From positions 3,196,954 through 3,260,953 of the forward strand of contig NZ_CP083439.1 in the NCBI RefSeq assembly GCF_021919125.1: a DNA stretch of 64,000 nt. Direction: 5' to 3'. Below the pieces are notes generated by a model. The model saw only the letters and a program-made list of their open reading frames with translations. It was not told the origin of the DNA and did no database searches. Of this stretch, positions 16,233 to 24,673 are shown piece by piece; position 1 is the stretch's first letter; the number at the start of each line of letters is the position of its first letter. This DNA comes from Clavibacter sp. A6099 (GTDB lineage Bacteria; Actinomycetota; Actinomycetes; Actinomycetales; Microbacteriaceae). Both the position numbers and the translations under genes were made by a program.

Positions 16233-17319
16233 GGCGGGATGCCTCGCGGATCAGCAGCGCGATCAGGTAGGCGCCGCCGACGACGACCGTGACGATGCCG
16301 ACGGGCACCGTCCCGGGCAGCGCATGCTGGGCGGCGAAGTCGGCGGCGAGGAGCAGCAGGCCGCCCGTGAGCGCGGCCGGCGCGAGCGGCAGGCCGGCGC
16401 TCCGCGTCAGGCGGCGGGCGATCTGCGGGGCCGCGAGCGCGACGAACGCGATGGGGCCTGCGGCAGCGGTCACGATCGCCGTGAGGGCGACCCCGAGGAT
16501 CAGCAGCGCCAGGCGCGTGGGCTCGGCCCGCACGCCGTGGGCTCGAGCGGCGTCGTCGCCGAGCTCGAGCTGCCGGAGCGGCGCGGACAGCAGCAGGATC
16601 GCCGGCGCGAGCAAGAGGACGGCGACGAAGGCCGGCAGCGCACGGTCCCAGCCGACGAGGGCGAGGGATCCGGCGCCCCAGATGGACGCGGCCATGGCGA
16701 CCTCGGTGCCCGCCTTCAGCAGCAGGAACGTGTTGACCCCGTGCAGGACGGCCGTGACGGCGATGCCCGTGATGATCAGCCGGAACCCCTGCACGCCGCC
16801 ACGGTATGCGAGCAGGTAGACGACGAGCGCCGTGCCGAGCCCGCCCGCGAGCGCGCCGACCGCCGTGGGCAGGAAGGCCGCGCCCGCCAGCGTCGTGACG
16901 ATCAGCGCGCCCGTGTACGAGCCCGTCGAGAAGCCGATGATGTCCGGGGATCCGAGCGGGTTGCGCGTGAGCGACTGGAACACGGCGCCCGCGACCCCGA
17001 GCGCCGCGCCGAACGCGAGCGCGGCGAGCACGCGCGGCAGGCGCCACTCGAGGACGATGGTGGACGCGAAGGAGCCGTCGGGGAGCGCCATCGCGCGGAT
17101 CACCTCGGGCACCGTGAGCGGGAAGTCGCCGGTGCCGAGCGCCACCAGCGCGAGGGCGACGGTCGCGACGGCGAGCGCCGCGCCGACGAGCACCTCGCGG
17201 CGCTGCAGGCGGATCCCCACCACGGGCAGGCGGATGGTGCCGGCCACCCCGGCGCCGGACCTGGCGGCGGCGGATCGGGTCGCGGACGGGCGGCGGCCGG
17301 CGCGGGCGGGCGCGCTCAC
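16225..17319 (-). CDS. Ferric-siderophore ABC transporter, permease (FecD/FepG-like)
   Basis: A 364-residue FecCD-family permease with about nine to ten transmembrane helices after a basic, Ala/Arg-rich N-terminus. Family markers are LPRVLAALAFGAALGVAGAV followed by FQSLTRNPLGSPDIIGFSTG, and GPIAFVALAAPQIARRLTRS near the C-terminus, where the ATPase docks. The GTG start at 17319 overlaps the TGA of the preceding permease gene (GTGA), which selects this start and shows translational coupling. Confidence 0.93.
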   Translation of the reverse strand: MSAPARAGRRPSATRSAAARSGAGVAGTIRLPVVGIRLQRREVLVGAALAVATVALALVALGTGDFPLTVPEVIRAMALPDGSFASTIVLEWRLPRVLAALAFGAALGVAGAVFQSLTRNPLGSPDIIGFSTGSYTGALIVTTLAGAAFLPTAVGALAGGLGTALVVYLLAYRGGVQGFRLIITGIAVTAVLHGVNTFLLLKAGTEVAMAASIWGAGSLALVGWDRALPAFVAVLLLAPAILLLSAPLRQLELGDDAARAHGVRAEPTRLALLILGVALTAIVTAAAGPIAFVALAAPQIARRLTRSAGLPLAPAALTGGLLLLAADFAAQHALPGTVPVGIVTVVVGGAYLIALLIREASRRA

Positions 17320-18374
17320 AGCGCCGACGCCCTCTGCCGGCGGACGAGCAGGATCAGCACGGGTGCGCCCAGCACGGCCGTCACGATCCCGGCGGGCAGC
17401 TCGGCCGGCCGCAGCACGATCCGGCCCACGATGTCGGCCGCCAGCAGCAGCACCGGCGCCAGCACGATCGTGTACGCGAGGATCCAGCGCTGGTCGGGGC
17501 CGACGATCCAGCGCGCGATGTGCGGGATCATCAGCCCCACGAACGCGATCGGCCCGGCCATCGCGGTGGCGCCCCCCGCGAGCAGCGTCACGGCGACCAC
17601 GGCAACGGCCCGCACCACGACGACGTTCGCCCCGAGGGAGCGCGCGAGGTCGTCGCCGAGCGCGACCGCGTCGAGGCTCCGGGCGATGAGGGCGGCGAGC
17701 AGCACGCCCGCCGCGAGGAACGGCGCGACCGGCGCGAGGGCGTCCCAGCCGCGGTCCTGCAGCGAGCCCGACTCCCACGCGCGCATCGCGCTGAAGCCCT
17801 GCGGGTCGGCCAGCAGCATCCCCGAGGTGATGCCCGCGAGCACCGCGCCGAGGGCGACGCCGGCCAGCGTGAGGCGCACCGGATCCCCGCCGCCGCGCCC
17901 CGCGGATCCCACGACGTAGACCACCACGGCCGCCACCAGCGCCCCGCCGAAGGCGAACCACAGGTAACCGCTCACGGCGGTCACGCCGAGCACGCCCGTC
18001 GCGATGGCGACCGCGAACGCCGAGCCGGCGGTGACGCCGAGGATGCCGGGATCCGCCAGCGGGTTCCGCGTGACGGCCTGGATGAGCGCGCCCGCGACCC
18101 CGAGCGCGAGGCCCGCGGCGAGGCCCGCGAGGGTGCGCGGGATGCGGAGGTCGGTGATCACGACGAGCTCGGCCGGGTCGCGCGGCCGGCCGGCGAGGGC
18201 GTCGACGACGGCGCCGAGCGGGATGTCCCGGGAGCCGATCGCGATGCTCGCGAGCGCCGCCAGCACGAGCACGCCGAGCGCCAGCAGCAGGCCCGCTGCG
18301 CGCGTCGGTCCGCTCCGCGCCCGGCCCTCTGGGGCGTCGGGAGCGGAGGCGCGCGCGAGGACCCGGAGCGACAT
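17316..18374 (-). CDS. Ferric-siderophore ABC transporter, permease (FecC/FepD-like)
   Basis: A 352-residue FecCD-family permease, partner of the protein encoded immediately downstream. Markers are IPRTLAGLAAGLALGVAGAL, IQAVTRNPLADPGILGVTAG and, near the C-terminus, GPIAFVGLMIPHIARWIVG. It is the first gene of the importer operon. A TAGGAT -10 box lies 9 bases before the ATG and a DtxR-type iron box starts 9 bases further upstream, so iron-replete repression is expected. Confidence 0.94.
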   Translation of the reverse strand: MSLRVLARASAPDAPEGRARSGPTRAAGLLLALGVLVLAALASIAIGSRDIPLGAVVDALAGRPRDPAELVVITDLRIPRTLAGLAAGLALGVAGALIQAVTRNPLADPGILGVTAGSAFAVAIATGVLGVTAVSGYLWFAFGGALVAAVVVYVVGSAGRGGGDPVRLTLAGVALGAVLAGITSGMLLADPQGFSAMRAWESGSLQDRGWDALAPVAPFLAAGVLLAALIARSLDAVALGDDLARSLGANVVVVRAVAVVAVTLLAGGATAMAGPIAFVGLMIPHIARWIVGPDQRWILAYTIVLAPVLLLAADIVGRIVLRPAELPAGIVTAVLGAPVLILLVRRQRASAL

Positions 18375-18383
18375 GGCCCGATG

Positions 18384-18389
18384 ATCCTA
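18384..18389 (-). promoter_or_regulatory. -10 box TAGGAT of the siderophore-importer operon
   Basis: Minus-strand TAGGAT is 9 bases before the first permease ATG. The iron box at 18398-18416 covers the region just upstream, where RNA polymerase would bind. Confidence 0.5.
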
Positions 18390-18397
18390 CCGTGCCC

Positions 18398-18416
18398 TTA
18401 GGTTAGGCTGCCCTTG
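18398..18416. promoter_or_regulatory. DtxR/IdeR-type iron box between divergent transport genes
   Basis: TTAGGTTAGGCTGCCCTTG agrees at 15 of 19 positions with the actinobacterial iron box TTAGGTTAGGCTAACCTAA. It lies in the 102-base gap between the permease operon and the binding-protein gene, so one bound repressor dimer pair could silence both when iron is plentiful. A TAGGCT box for the rightward gene (18404-18409) is inside it. Confidence 0.8.
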
Positions 18417-18476
18417 CCTGACGGGATCCACACCGGTCCGTCAGCCCGCACCCGAACACCCGAGAGGCCCCGCACC

Positions 18477-19481
18477 ATGAGGTTCCCCACCACCGGCTCC
18501 GCGCTCGTCGCGCTCACCGTCGCGACGCTCGCCCTCACCGGATGCACCGCCTCCTCCGACCCGGGTGCCTCGGCTCCGCCCGCGTCCGGATCCGCCACCG
18601 GCGCCTTCCCCGCGACCGTCGACACCAAGTTCGGCGCGGTCACCGTGCCGAGCGAGCCGAAGCGCGTCGTCGCCCTCGGCTGGGGCGACGCGGAGACCGC
18701 GCTCGCGCTCGGCGTCCAGCCCGTCGGCGCGTCCGACTGGCTCGGCTTCGGCGCCGACGCGGACGGCGTCGGCCCGTGGGCGCAGGGCCTCTACACGCAG
18801 AAGCCGCAGATCATCGAGACGCTCGAGCCCTCATACGAGGCGATCGCGGCGCTCAAGCCCGACCTCATCCTCGACACCAAGGGCTCCGGCGACCAGGCCC
18901 GCTACGACCGCCTCTCGCAGATCGCGCCCACGATTGGCGTGCCCGAGGGCGCCGACAGCTACCTCACCGACATGGAGGACCAGGTCGACATGGTCGCCGA
19001 GGCCCTCGGCCGGGAGGACCAGGGCGACGCCCTCCTCGACGCCGTCGACCAGCGCTTCGACCAGGTCGAGGCCGCGCACCCGGACTGGAAGGGCAAGACG
19101 GCCACCGCCGCCACCAAGACCAGCGAGGGCTGGGGCGCCTACGCCGAGGGCAGCGAGCGCGTCGCGTTCCTCGAGCGCCTCGGCTTCGAGCAGAGCCCGA
19201 CCATCGCGGGGATCCCCGTCAACGCCGGCGGCTTCTCCGTCGACATCTCGTCCGAGCAGCTCGACCTGCTCGACGCCGACGTGATCGTGGCGTTCCCGAT
19301 CTTCATCGACAAGTCCGTCATCACCGACGACCCGCTGTGGCAGGCGATCCCCGCGGTCGCGGCCGGCCACTCCATCGTCCTCGACGGCGACGTCTCGTCG
19401 GCCTACTCGATCGGCACCACGCTCTCCACCGGCTACGCGCTCGACCAGCTCGTGCCGCTGCTGGAGACCGCCACGAGCTGA
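18477..19481 (+). CDS. Ferric-siderophore substrate-binding lipoprotein
   Basis: A 334-residue periplasmic-binding-protein-like lipoprotein that would capture the ferric siderophore and deliver it to the permeases encoded divergently. The signal peptide ends ATLALTGC with the lipidated Cys at residue 23. The mature part begins after a Ser/Ala linker with ATVDTKFGAVTVPSEPKRVV, the usual start of the FepB/FhuD-type helical-backbone domain. ALKPDLILDTKGSG and later IAGIPVNAGGFSVDISSEQL fit the fold. The start is the ATG that yields the signal peptide, 7 bases after the GAGAGG site. A strong terminator follows. Confidence 0.93.
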   Translation: MRFPTTGSALVALTVATLALTGCTASSDPGASAPPASGSATGAFPATVDTKFGAVTVPSEPKRVVALGWGDAETALALGVQPVGASDWLGFGADADGVGPWAQGLYTQKPQIIETLEPSYEAIAALKPDLILDTKGSGDQARYDRLSQIAPTIGVPEGADSYLTDMEDQVDMVAEALGREDQGDALLDAVDQRFDQVEAAHPDWKGKTATAATKTSEGWGAYAEGSERVAFLERLGFEQSPTIAGIPVNAGGFSVDISSEQLDLLDADVIVAFPIFIDKSVITDDPLWQAIPAVAAGHSIVLDGDVSSAYSIGTTLSTGYALDQLVPLLETATS

Positions 19482-19498
19482 TCCGGATCCGCATCTCC

Positions 19499-19537
19499 CC
19501 GAGGGCCCGTCGCGCACGCAGCGCGGCGGGCCCTCGG
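19499..19537. terminator. Strong hairpin terminator between convergent genes
   Basis: A 17-bp stem (19499-19515 with 19521-19537, one G-T pair) with loop ACGCA. It ends transcription of the binding-protein gene and possibly of the opposing regulator gene. Confidence 0.85.
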
Positions 19538-19565
19538 CGTCGCTACGGCCCCGCGCCTTTCGGAC

Positions 19566-19856
19566 CTACGCGTCGAGCATCGCCGTGAGCGCCTGCCGGT
19601 AGTCCTCGAACGCGCGTCGGCCCACCGTGGTGAGCGCGAGGTAGGTCACCGGCTGCCGTCCCTCGTGCGTCTTCCGCACCTCGACGTACCCGGGGTCCTC
19701 GAGCTTCCTGAGGTGCGTCGACAGGTTGCCGGCCGTCATGTCGAGGATCTCCTGAAGCCGTGGGAAGGAGAGCGCCTCCCCCGCGTCCAGCGTCGCGAGC
19801 GACGCCACGATGCGGAGCCGGGCCTGCGCGTGGATCACGGGATCGAGGTCAGCCAA
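19566..19856 (-). CDS. Winged-helix transcriptional regulator (ArsR/MarR-like)
   Basis: A 96-residue DNA-binding protein: MADLDPVIHAQARLRIVASL, then a helix-turn-helix LQEILDMTAGNLSTHLRKLE, and the wing YVEVRKTHEGRQPVTYLALT, then a C-terminal dimerisation helix. This is the short winged-helix family often paired with a membrane protein gene. It is encoded last in a two-gene unit and overlaps the membrane protein gene by 8 bases. It probably represses its own operon through the palindrome at 20582-20598. Ligand unknown. Confidence 0.85.
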   Translation of the reverse strand: MADLDPVIHAQARLRIVASLATLDAGEALSFPRLQEILDMTAGNLSTHLRKLEDPGYVEVRKTHEGRQPVTYLALTTVGRRAFEDYRQALTAMLDA

Positions 19857-20532
19857 GGCGGGCTCGCAGCGAGCGGCGCGTGCGACCGGCGAGCAGGGCG
19901 GCCACGATCCCCGTCACGAGGTACGCCCCTCCGCCCACGACGGCCATCACGAGGTAGTTGCCCGGGTAACCGGCGAAGGGCGCCGCGAGCGCCGCGACCA
20001 CGAGGATCGACCCGAGCAGCAGCGACGACCGCGAGTGGAACAGCGCGGCGGTCGACAGCAGCATGAGCCCGGCGACGAACGAGAAGCCCGACGTGTAGAA
20101 GATCGCGAGCAGGCGGTCCGGAGCGTCGTTGAACGCGAGGCCGATGCCGAGCACGTACACCGAGATCATCGCCACCGACCAGCTGATCCCGTAGACGCGC
20201 CCCTGCCAGCGTGCCTCGCCGGTGGTCGCGAGGCCCGGGGAGTTGCGGACGCCGAGCACGATGCCCGCGATGCTCGACAGAGCGATGAGCCCCGCGAAGA
20301 TCCCGACGGCCACCGGCGACGGCAGGCTCACCGCATCCGACCCGTCGATGAGCCAGAGGGCGGTGTAGCCGAGGATCCACGCGACGCCCCAGCACACCTC
20401 CATCTTCCAGACGAACGCGGTCTGCGCGTCGACCGCGACCCGCCGCTGATCCTCCATGAGCGCGCGCATCTCGCGCGGGTCGGGCGCGGGCCCGTCGTCG
20501 TCGACCGCGTCCTGGTGCATCCTCGTGTCCAT
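19849..20532 (-). CDS. Membrane protein paired with the winged-helix regulator
   Basis: A 227-residue membrane protein. A hydrophilic N-terminus of about 50 residues (MDTRMHQDAVDDDGPAPDPR) precedes six predicted transmembrane helices in three pairs. No transporter signature is seen. Such proteins commonly accompany a small winged-helix regulator in actinobacteria, but the function is unknown. GAGGAG lies 7 bases before the ATG at 20532, so a 27-residue in-frame extension that reads into the promoter is rejected. Confidence 0.75.
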   Translation of the reverse strand: MDTRMHQDAVDDDGPAPDPREMRALMEDQRRVAVDAQTAFVWKMEVCWGVAWILGYTALWLIDGSDAVSLPSPVAVGIFAGLIALSSIAGIVLGVRNSPGLATTGEARWQGRVYGISWSVAMISVYVLGIGLAFNDAPDRLLAIFYTSGFSFVAGLMLLSTAALFHSRSSLLLGSILVVAALAAPFAGYPGNYLVMAVVGGGAYLVTGIVAALLAGRTRRSLRARLG

Positions 20533-20581
20533 GTGCGCCTCTCCTCGGACGACCGTCGCCCGCCGGGCTCCCGCCCTCGCT

Positions 20582-20613
20582 ACTTTGTAACGCAAAGTGC
20601 TTTGCCGTGTCAA
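20582..20613 (-). promoter_or_regulatory. Sigma-70 promoter with an overlapping operator
   Basis: On the minus strand TTGACA (20608-20613) is followed after 18 bases by TACAAA (20584-20589). The perfect inverted repeat ACTTTG-N5-CAAAGT (20582-20598) covers the -10 region, and an extra CTTTG half-site adjoins it. This is the expected layout for autorepression by the winged-helix regulator encoded downstream. Confidence 0.65.
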
Positions 20614-20696
20614 TGGGTGGCGGATGCGATCACCGGTCGGCGTCCGTCATCATCGATGAGACCGATCCTCCCCGGGTCCGGCGTCGAAGGAGACCC

Positions 20697-21371
20697 ATGA
20701 GCACCCGCAGCGCCACCATCCCCGCGGCCGCCGGCATCGCCTGGATCGCCGCCGCCGCCGTCTACGTCGGCACCGAGGGCGTCGCCGCGTCCGCCTTCCC
20801 CGGTTACAGCTACTCGGCCAACTACATCAGCGACCTCGGCGTCCCCGACGTCGCCGTCTTCCAGGGCCGCGCCATCGACTCCCCGCTCTCCGCGGTGATG
20901 AACGCGGGCTTCATCCTGCAGGGCGTCCTCTACCTCCTGGCCGCCGTGATCGCCACCCGCGCCCTCCGCGCCGGCCCCCGCCGCACCTTCCTCGCCCTCG
21001 CCGTCGTGCACGCCGCCGGGATCACGGTGGTCGGCCTCATCCACGGCAGCGCCTCGAGCGACGCGAGCGGCATCGGCTGGATGCACGTGGTCGGCGCCGG
21101 GATGGCGATCATCGCGGGCAACGCCGCCTCGATCGTCGCCGGGCTCGGCTCCGGACGCATCGGCGCCGCACGCGCCTTCCGCGTCGCGAGCGTCACGCTG
21201 GGCGCCGTCGGCCTCCTCGCGCTCGCCCTGCTCCAGACGCTCGGCGGGTCGGACATCGACGGCATCTGGGAGCGCGGATCCGTCTACACCGTCACCGCGT
21301 GGGAGCTGATGACCGGGATCGCCGTGCTCGTCGCCGCCTCGCGCCGCCGCCGCGGGAGCCCGCGCGACTGA
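20697..21371 (+). CDS. DUF998-family membrane protein
   Basis: A 224-residue protein with six predicted transmembrane helices. After the first helix comes YSYSANYISDLGVPD, the conserved S-N-x-I-S-D-L-G pattern of DUF998 proteins. The fourth helix follows VGLIHGSASSDASGIGWMHV, also typical. Biochemical role unknown. GAAGGAG ends 4 bases before the ATG. It diverges from the regulator/membrane-protein unit across a gap that contains the operator. Confidence 0.82.
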   Translation: MSTRSATIPAAAGIAWIAAAAVYVGTEGVAASAFPGYSYSANYISDLGVPDVAVFQGRAIDSPLSAVMNAGFILQGVLYLLAAVIATRALRAGPRRTFLALAVVHAAGITVVGLIHGSASSDASGIGWMHVVGAGMAIIAGNAASIVAGLGSGRIGAARAFRVASVTLGAVGLLALALLQTLGGSDIDGIWERGSVYTVTAWELMTGIAVLVAASRRRRGSPRD

Positions 21372-21411
21372 CCGACGCCGCCCGGCGCCCGTCGCCTGCC
21401 GCCGGCGCGGA

Positions 21412-23391
21412 TCAGCGCCGCTCGGCCGCCTGCAGCGCCTCGAGGTTGCGGTTGTACGCCTCGAGCTCGGCGTCGCCGTCGCGGTCGGCCTTGCGGTCGT
21501 AGCGCACGGAGTCCCGCTTGTCGCTCTTGCTCCACATGATGGCCGTGACGATCGCGAGGACCACCGTCGGGATCTCGCCGATGCTCCACGCGATGCCGCC
21601 GCCTGCCTGCTGGTCAGCCAGGGCCGACTCGCCCCACGGCCGCCCCATCGCGCCGAACCAGTCCGCGAGCAGCAGCCCGGTGCCGGTCATGAGCGAGAGC
21701 CCGAAGAACGCGTGGAACGCCATGGTCGCGAGCAGCAGCAGCAGGCGCATCGGGTAGGCGAGGCGCACCGGCATCGGATCCACGCCGATGAGGTTCTGCG
21801 TGAAGAGGTACCCGACGATGAGGAAGTGCACGATCATCCACTGGTGCCCGATGTGGTCGGTCGTGGCCCAGCTGAACAGCGGCGAGTAGTAGAAGACGAG
21901 GAGCGAGCCGGCGAACAGCACGGCCGCCACGATCGGGTGGCCCACGAACGACGCGAAGCGCGAGTGCACGGCCATGAGGATCCACTCGCGGCCGCCGCGG
22001 CTGCCGTCCTGCCGCTTGCGGATGGCCCGCATCGCGAGCGTGACCGGAGCGCCCGGCACGAGCAGCAGCGGGATGACCATGGCGAGCACCATGTGCGCCA
22101 GCATGTGCGAGCTGAAGAGGTACTTCTGGTAGACGTTCACGCCGCCGTTGGTGATGTAGAAGAGGCCGATCATGCCCGCGACCCAGAGGATCGAGCGGTG
22201 CAGGGGCCAGGCGTCGCCGCGCTTCCGGAGGCGGTGCACCCCGGCGAGGTAGAAGAAGATCCCGAACGCGCACAGCAGGATCCAGAGCAGGTCGAAGTTC
22301 CACTCGGTGAGGTAGCGCATGGGCGTCAGCTCGGGCGGCAGCGGCTCGCCGGTGAGGATCTGCGCGGGCGTCGGATCCGGCAGCTGCGTCGCGACGACCT
22401 GGCTCACGGGCGGCGCCGTGCGGGCGAGCGCCGCGGCCACGCCGGACGCGACGCCCATGAACGCGAGCTCGGCGGTGACGAGCCACCAGAACGGGCCGCG
22501 CGCCGCGGATCCGCGCTCCTCGAGCCGCCCGATGAGCACGCGCCGATAGGCCGCGCCGAACAGGCCGAGCGCGAGCAACGCCGCCACCTTGATCAGCACC
22601 AGCAGCCCGTACGCGGTCAGCAGCCGGTCGAGCGAGCCGACGCGGATCTCCGCGCTCACGTACCCGGACGCTGCCACGACCACGAAGCACACGAGCGCGA
22701 CCGCCGAGTACCGGCGCAGCACCGGCACGAGCCGGTCGCCGTCGAGCTTCGACCGCAGCAGCACCATCGTGAGGAGGCCGCCCAGCCAGATCGCCGCGAA
22801 CACGAGATGCAGCCCGAGCGCGTTGACCGCCGCGTCGTGGCCCTCGGTGCCGCCCGCGTGGCCCTGCTGCGCCATGGGCACGAGGCCGCCGACCGCGATC
22901 ACGAGCACGAAGGCGATGGCGGTGTGGTTGCGCACCGCGAAGCACAGCACCGTGACGGTGGCGGCGATCAGCGTCGTCGCGAGCCAGGCCTGGCCCACGG
23001 AGATCTGCGTGAGCACCAGGCCGAGGCTCGTGCCGAACTCGGCGCTGAAGGAGAACGCGGTGCCCGAGACGCTGAGGAAGGTGAAGAACGCGGTGATCGC
23101 GGAGGCGACCGTCCAGAGGGCGGCGCCCGCGGCGGCGATGTCGAGCGCGCGGCCGTACTCGGGGCGCTGGCGCGACAGGGCGAACGCCGCGAGCAGCAGC
23201 GCGCCGATGGCCGTGGCCGCCGAGATGTTCACCATCATCTTCGCGGCGGGCAGGCCGTAGCGGACCACGGGCCCGGCGTCCTCGAGCAGCTGCGGGGCGG
23301 CGCCTCCACCGATGGCGAGGGCGGCCAGCAGGGAGAGGAACGCGACGATGAGGAGGGCGGCGGGCCCCGCGACGCGGAGGAGTCTGGGCAT
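21412..23391 (-). CDS. CopD-CtaG fusion: copper handling / cytochrome c oxidase assembly protein
   Basis: A 659-residue polytopic membrane protein with two modules. The N-terminal half (about residues 1-350) has a CopD-like copper-resistance membrane domain with LHLVFAAIWLGGL. The C-terminal half (about 370-640) is a CtaG/caa3-type assembly domain with HRSILWVAGMIGLFYITNGG, SSHMLAHMVLAMVIPLLLV and GHQWMIVHFLIVGYLF, whose His residues are likely copper ligands. Such fusions in actinobacteria are thought to bring copper to cytochrome oxidase. The basic tail ends LEALQAAERR. A TAGGCT box lies 9 bases before the ATG. Confidence 0.88.
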   Translation of the reverse strand: MPRLLRVAGPAALLIVAFLSLLAALAIGGGAAPQLLEDAGPVVRYGLPAAKMMVNISAATAIGALLLAAFALSRQRPEYGRALDIAAAGAALWTVASAITAFFTFLSVSGTAFSFSAEFGTSLGLVLTQISVGQAWLATTLIAATVTVLCFAVRNHTAIAFVLVIAVGGLVPMAQQGHAGGTEGHDAAVNALGLHLVFAAIWLGGLLTMVLLRSKLDGDRLVPVLRRYSAVALVCFVVVAASGYVSAEIRVGSLDRLLTAYGLLVLIKVAALLALGLFGAAYRRVLIGRLEERGSAARGPFWWLVTAELAFMGVASGVAAALARTAPPVSQVVATQLPDPTPAQILTGEPLPPELTPMRYLTEWNFDLLWILLCAFGIFFYLAGVHRLRKRGDAWPLHRSILWVAGMIGLFYITNGGVNVYQKYLFSSHMLAHMVLAMVIPLLLVPGAPVTLAMRAIRKRQDGSRGGREWILMAVHSRFASFVGHPIVAAVLFAGSLLVFYYSPLFSWATTDHIGHQWMIVHFLIVGYLFTQNLIGVDPMPVRLAYPMRLLLLLATMAFHAFFGLSLMTGTGLLLADWFGAMGRPWGESALADQQAGGGIAWSIGEIPTVVLAIVTAIMWSKSDKRDSVRYDRKADRDGDAELEAYNRNLEALQAAERR

Positions 23392-23400
23392 GAGGGGATC

Positions 23401-23406
23401 AGCCTA
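23401..23406 (-). promoter_or_regulatory. -10 box TAGGCT of the CopD-CtaG gene
   Basis: Minus-strand TAGGCT lies 9 bases before the ATG at 23391, giving a leaderless or nearly leaderless transcript. Confidence 0.45.
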
Positions 23407-23470
23407 ACTCGCCCGTCCTGACGGGCGGCTGGCGGCCGTCGGCACCCGCGCGACCGGCCGGGGACGACAC

Positions 23471-23504
23471 AGCGGGGGCGCCGACCGGAGTCGGCGCCCC
23501 CGCT
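23471..23504 (-). terminator. Strong hairpin terminator after hup
   Basis: A perfect 15-bp stem AGCGGGGGCGCCGAC / GTCGGCGCCCCCGCT with a 4-base loop, 20 bases downstream of the hup stop codon. Confidence 0.85.
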
Positions 23505-23523
23505 GGGCGTGTGGTGAGGAGGA

Positions 23524-23811
23524 CTACTTGACGGCGGCCTTGAGCTTGCTGCCGGCGGAGACCTTGACGCCCTTGGACGCCTTGATCTCGAGGGGCTCAC
23601 CCGTCTGCGGGTTGCGGCCGGTGCGCGCGGCGCGAGCCGTCTGCTCGAACGCGACCCAGCCCGGGATCGTGACCTTCACGCCGTCGGCGACGTTGGTCGA
23701 GACGATGGAGAAGAGCGAGTCCAGCACGCCGTTGACGGCGGCCTGGCTCTGGCCCGACTCCGCGGCGACGGCGGCAACGAGCTCGGTGCGGTTGAGTGAC
23801 TTGTCAGCCAT
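23524..23811 (-). CDS. hup: HU-family nucleoid DNA-binding protein
   Basis: A 95-residue HU protein that bends and compacts DNA. The sequence MADKSLNRTELVAAVAAESG and VNGVLDSLFSIVSTNVADG form the helical dimer platform. VTIPGWVAFEQTARAARTGR and NPQTGEPLEIKASKGVKVSA form the beta arm with its conserved NPQTGE tip and following strand. It lacks the long Lys/Ala-rich tail of mycobacterial HupB. AGGAGG is 6 bases before the ATG. It stands downstream of rpsN with its own terminator. Confidence 0.95.
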   Translation of the reverse strand: MADKSLNRTELVAAVAAESGQSQAAVNGVLDSLFSIVSTNVADGVKVTIPGWVAFEQTARAARTGRNPQTGEPLEIKASKGVKVSAGSKLKAAVK

Positions 23812-23942
23812 GGGTGTCCTCCTCGGACCTGGTGCCGTTCTTCGCGAGCGGCCGTGTGGTGGATGGGATCTGTCTACGTCAGCGGACCGTGCGAGCCGAA
23901 GAGGCCATCAGCGGTCCGTTCGGCCGTACGGCCGCTTGGAAC

Positions 23943-24248
23943 CTACCAGCTGGACTTCGTGATGCCAGGAAGCTCGCCGCGGTGGGCCATGTCACGGAAG
24001 CGCACGCGGGAGATGCCGAACTTCGACAGGTTGCCGCGGGGGCGACCGTCGATGCCGTCGCGGTTGCGGACGCGGATGGGCGAGGCGTCGCGCGGGAGGC
24101 GCTGGATGCCGGCGCGGGCAGCCTCGCGGCTCTCGTCGGTGCCGTTCGGGTCCACGAGGGCCTTCTTCAGCTCGAGGCGCTTCGCGGCGTACCGCTCGAC
24201 GATGACCTTGCGCTGCTCGTTGCGGGCGATCTTGCTCTTCTTGGCCAT
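23943..24248 (-). CDS. rpsN: 30S ribosomal protein S14, long form without zinc ligands
   Basis: A 101-residue S14 ([20 protein letters not shown] and onward) ending [12 protein letters not shown]. It contains no Cys at all, so it is the zinc-independent long type rather than the short CxxC type. It is the last gene of rpmB-rpmG-rpsN, two bases after rpmG. In several actinobacteria such Cys-less copies form a Zur-controlled set that replaces zinc-binding versions during zinc starvation. The nearby Zur-like and ZnuABC genes fit that pattern. Confidence 0.95.
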   Translation of the reverse strand: MAKKSKIARNEQRKVIVERYAAKRLELKKALVDPNGTDESREAARAGIQRLPRDASPIRVRNRDGIDGRPRGNLSKFGISRVRFRDMAHRGELPGITKSSW

Positions 24249-24250
24249 GT

Positions 24251-24418
24251 TTAGCGCTCCTCGCGGAAGTCGACGTGCTTGCGGACGACCGGGTCGTACT
24301 TCTTCAGCACGAGGCGGTCGGGGTTGTTGCGGCGGTTCTTGCGGGTCACGTAGGTGTACCCGGTGCCAGCCGTCGAGCGGAGCTTGATGATCGGACGGAC
24401 GTCCTGCTGCTTGGCCAT
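24251..24418 (-). CDS. rpmG: 50S ribosomal protein L33 without zinc ligands
   Basis: A 55-residue L33 starting [20 protein letters not shown] and ending [12 protein letters not shown]. The zinc-ribbon Cys pairs of the other L33 type are absent ([16 protein letters not shown] stands where a CxxC would be). Its ATG shares one base with the rpmB stop, and rpsN follows closely, so the three genes are coupled. Confidence 0.95.
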   Translation of the reverse strand: MAKQQDVRPIIKLRSTAGTGYTYVTRKNRRNNPDRLVLKKYDPVVRKHVDFREER

Positions 24419-24654
24419 TAGATCTTCACCCCACGAGCGAGGATGTCCTTGACGACGGACTCGATGCCGCGGGCGTCGATGACCTTGATGCCCTTCGCGG
24501 AGAGCGTGAGCTTGACGTTGCGACGCAGCGAGGGGACGTAGTACGTCTTCTTCTGCACGTTCGGGTCGAAGCGGCGCTTGGTGCGCCGGTGCGAGTGCGA
24601 GATGTTGTGTCCGAAGCCGGGGACGGCGCCGGTCACCTGGCAGGTTGCTGCCAT
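24418..24654 (-). CDS. rpmB: 50S ribosomal protein L28, cysteine-poor form
   Basis: A 78-residue L28: [20 protein letters not shown] then [20 protein letters not shown]. Only one Cys (residue 5) remains of the four that bind zinc in the zinc-ribbon form, so it should not bind zinc. It is the first gene of rpmB-rpmG-rpsN. GGAGG is 5 bases before the ATG. The leader contains two inverted repeats (24674-24693 and 24695-24706). Confidence 0.95.
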   Translation of the reverse strand: MAATCQVTGAVPGFGHNISHSHRRTKRRFDPNVQKKTYYVPSLRRNVKLTLSAKGIKVIDARGIESVVKDILARGVKI

Positions 24655-24673
24655 GGTTTCCTCCGTAGGTACC

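Noticed and set aside
20533..20613. 27-residue N-terminal extension of the membrane protein at 19849-20532
   Set aside because: It would read through the promoter and operator, and the downstream ATG has its own GAGGAG site.
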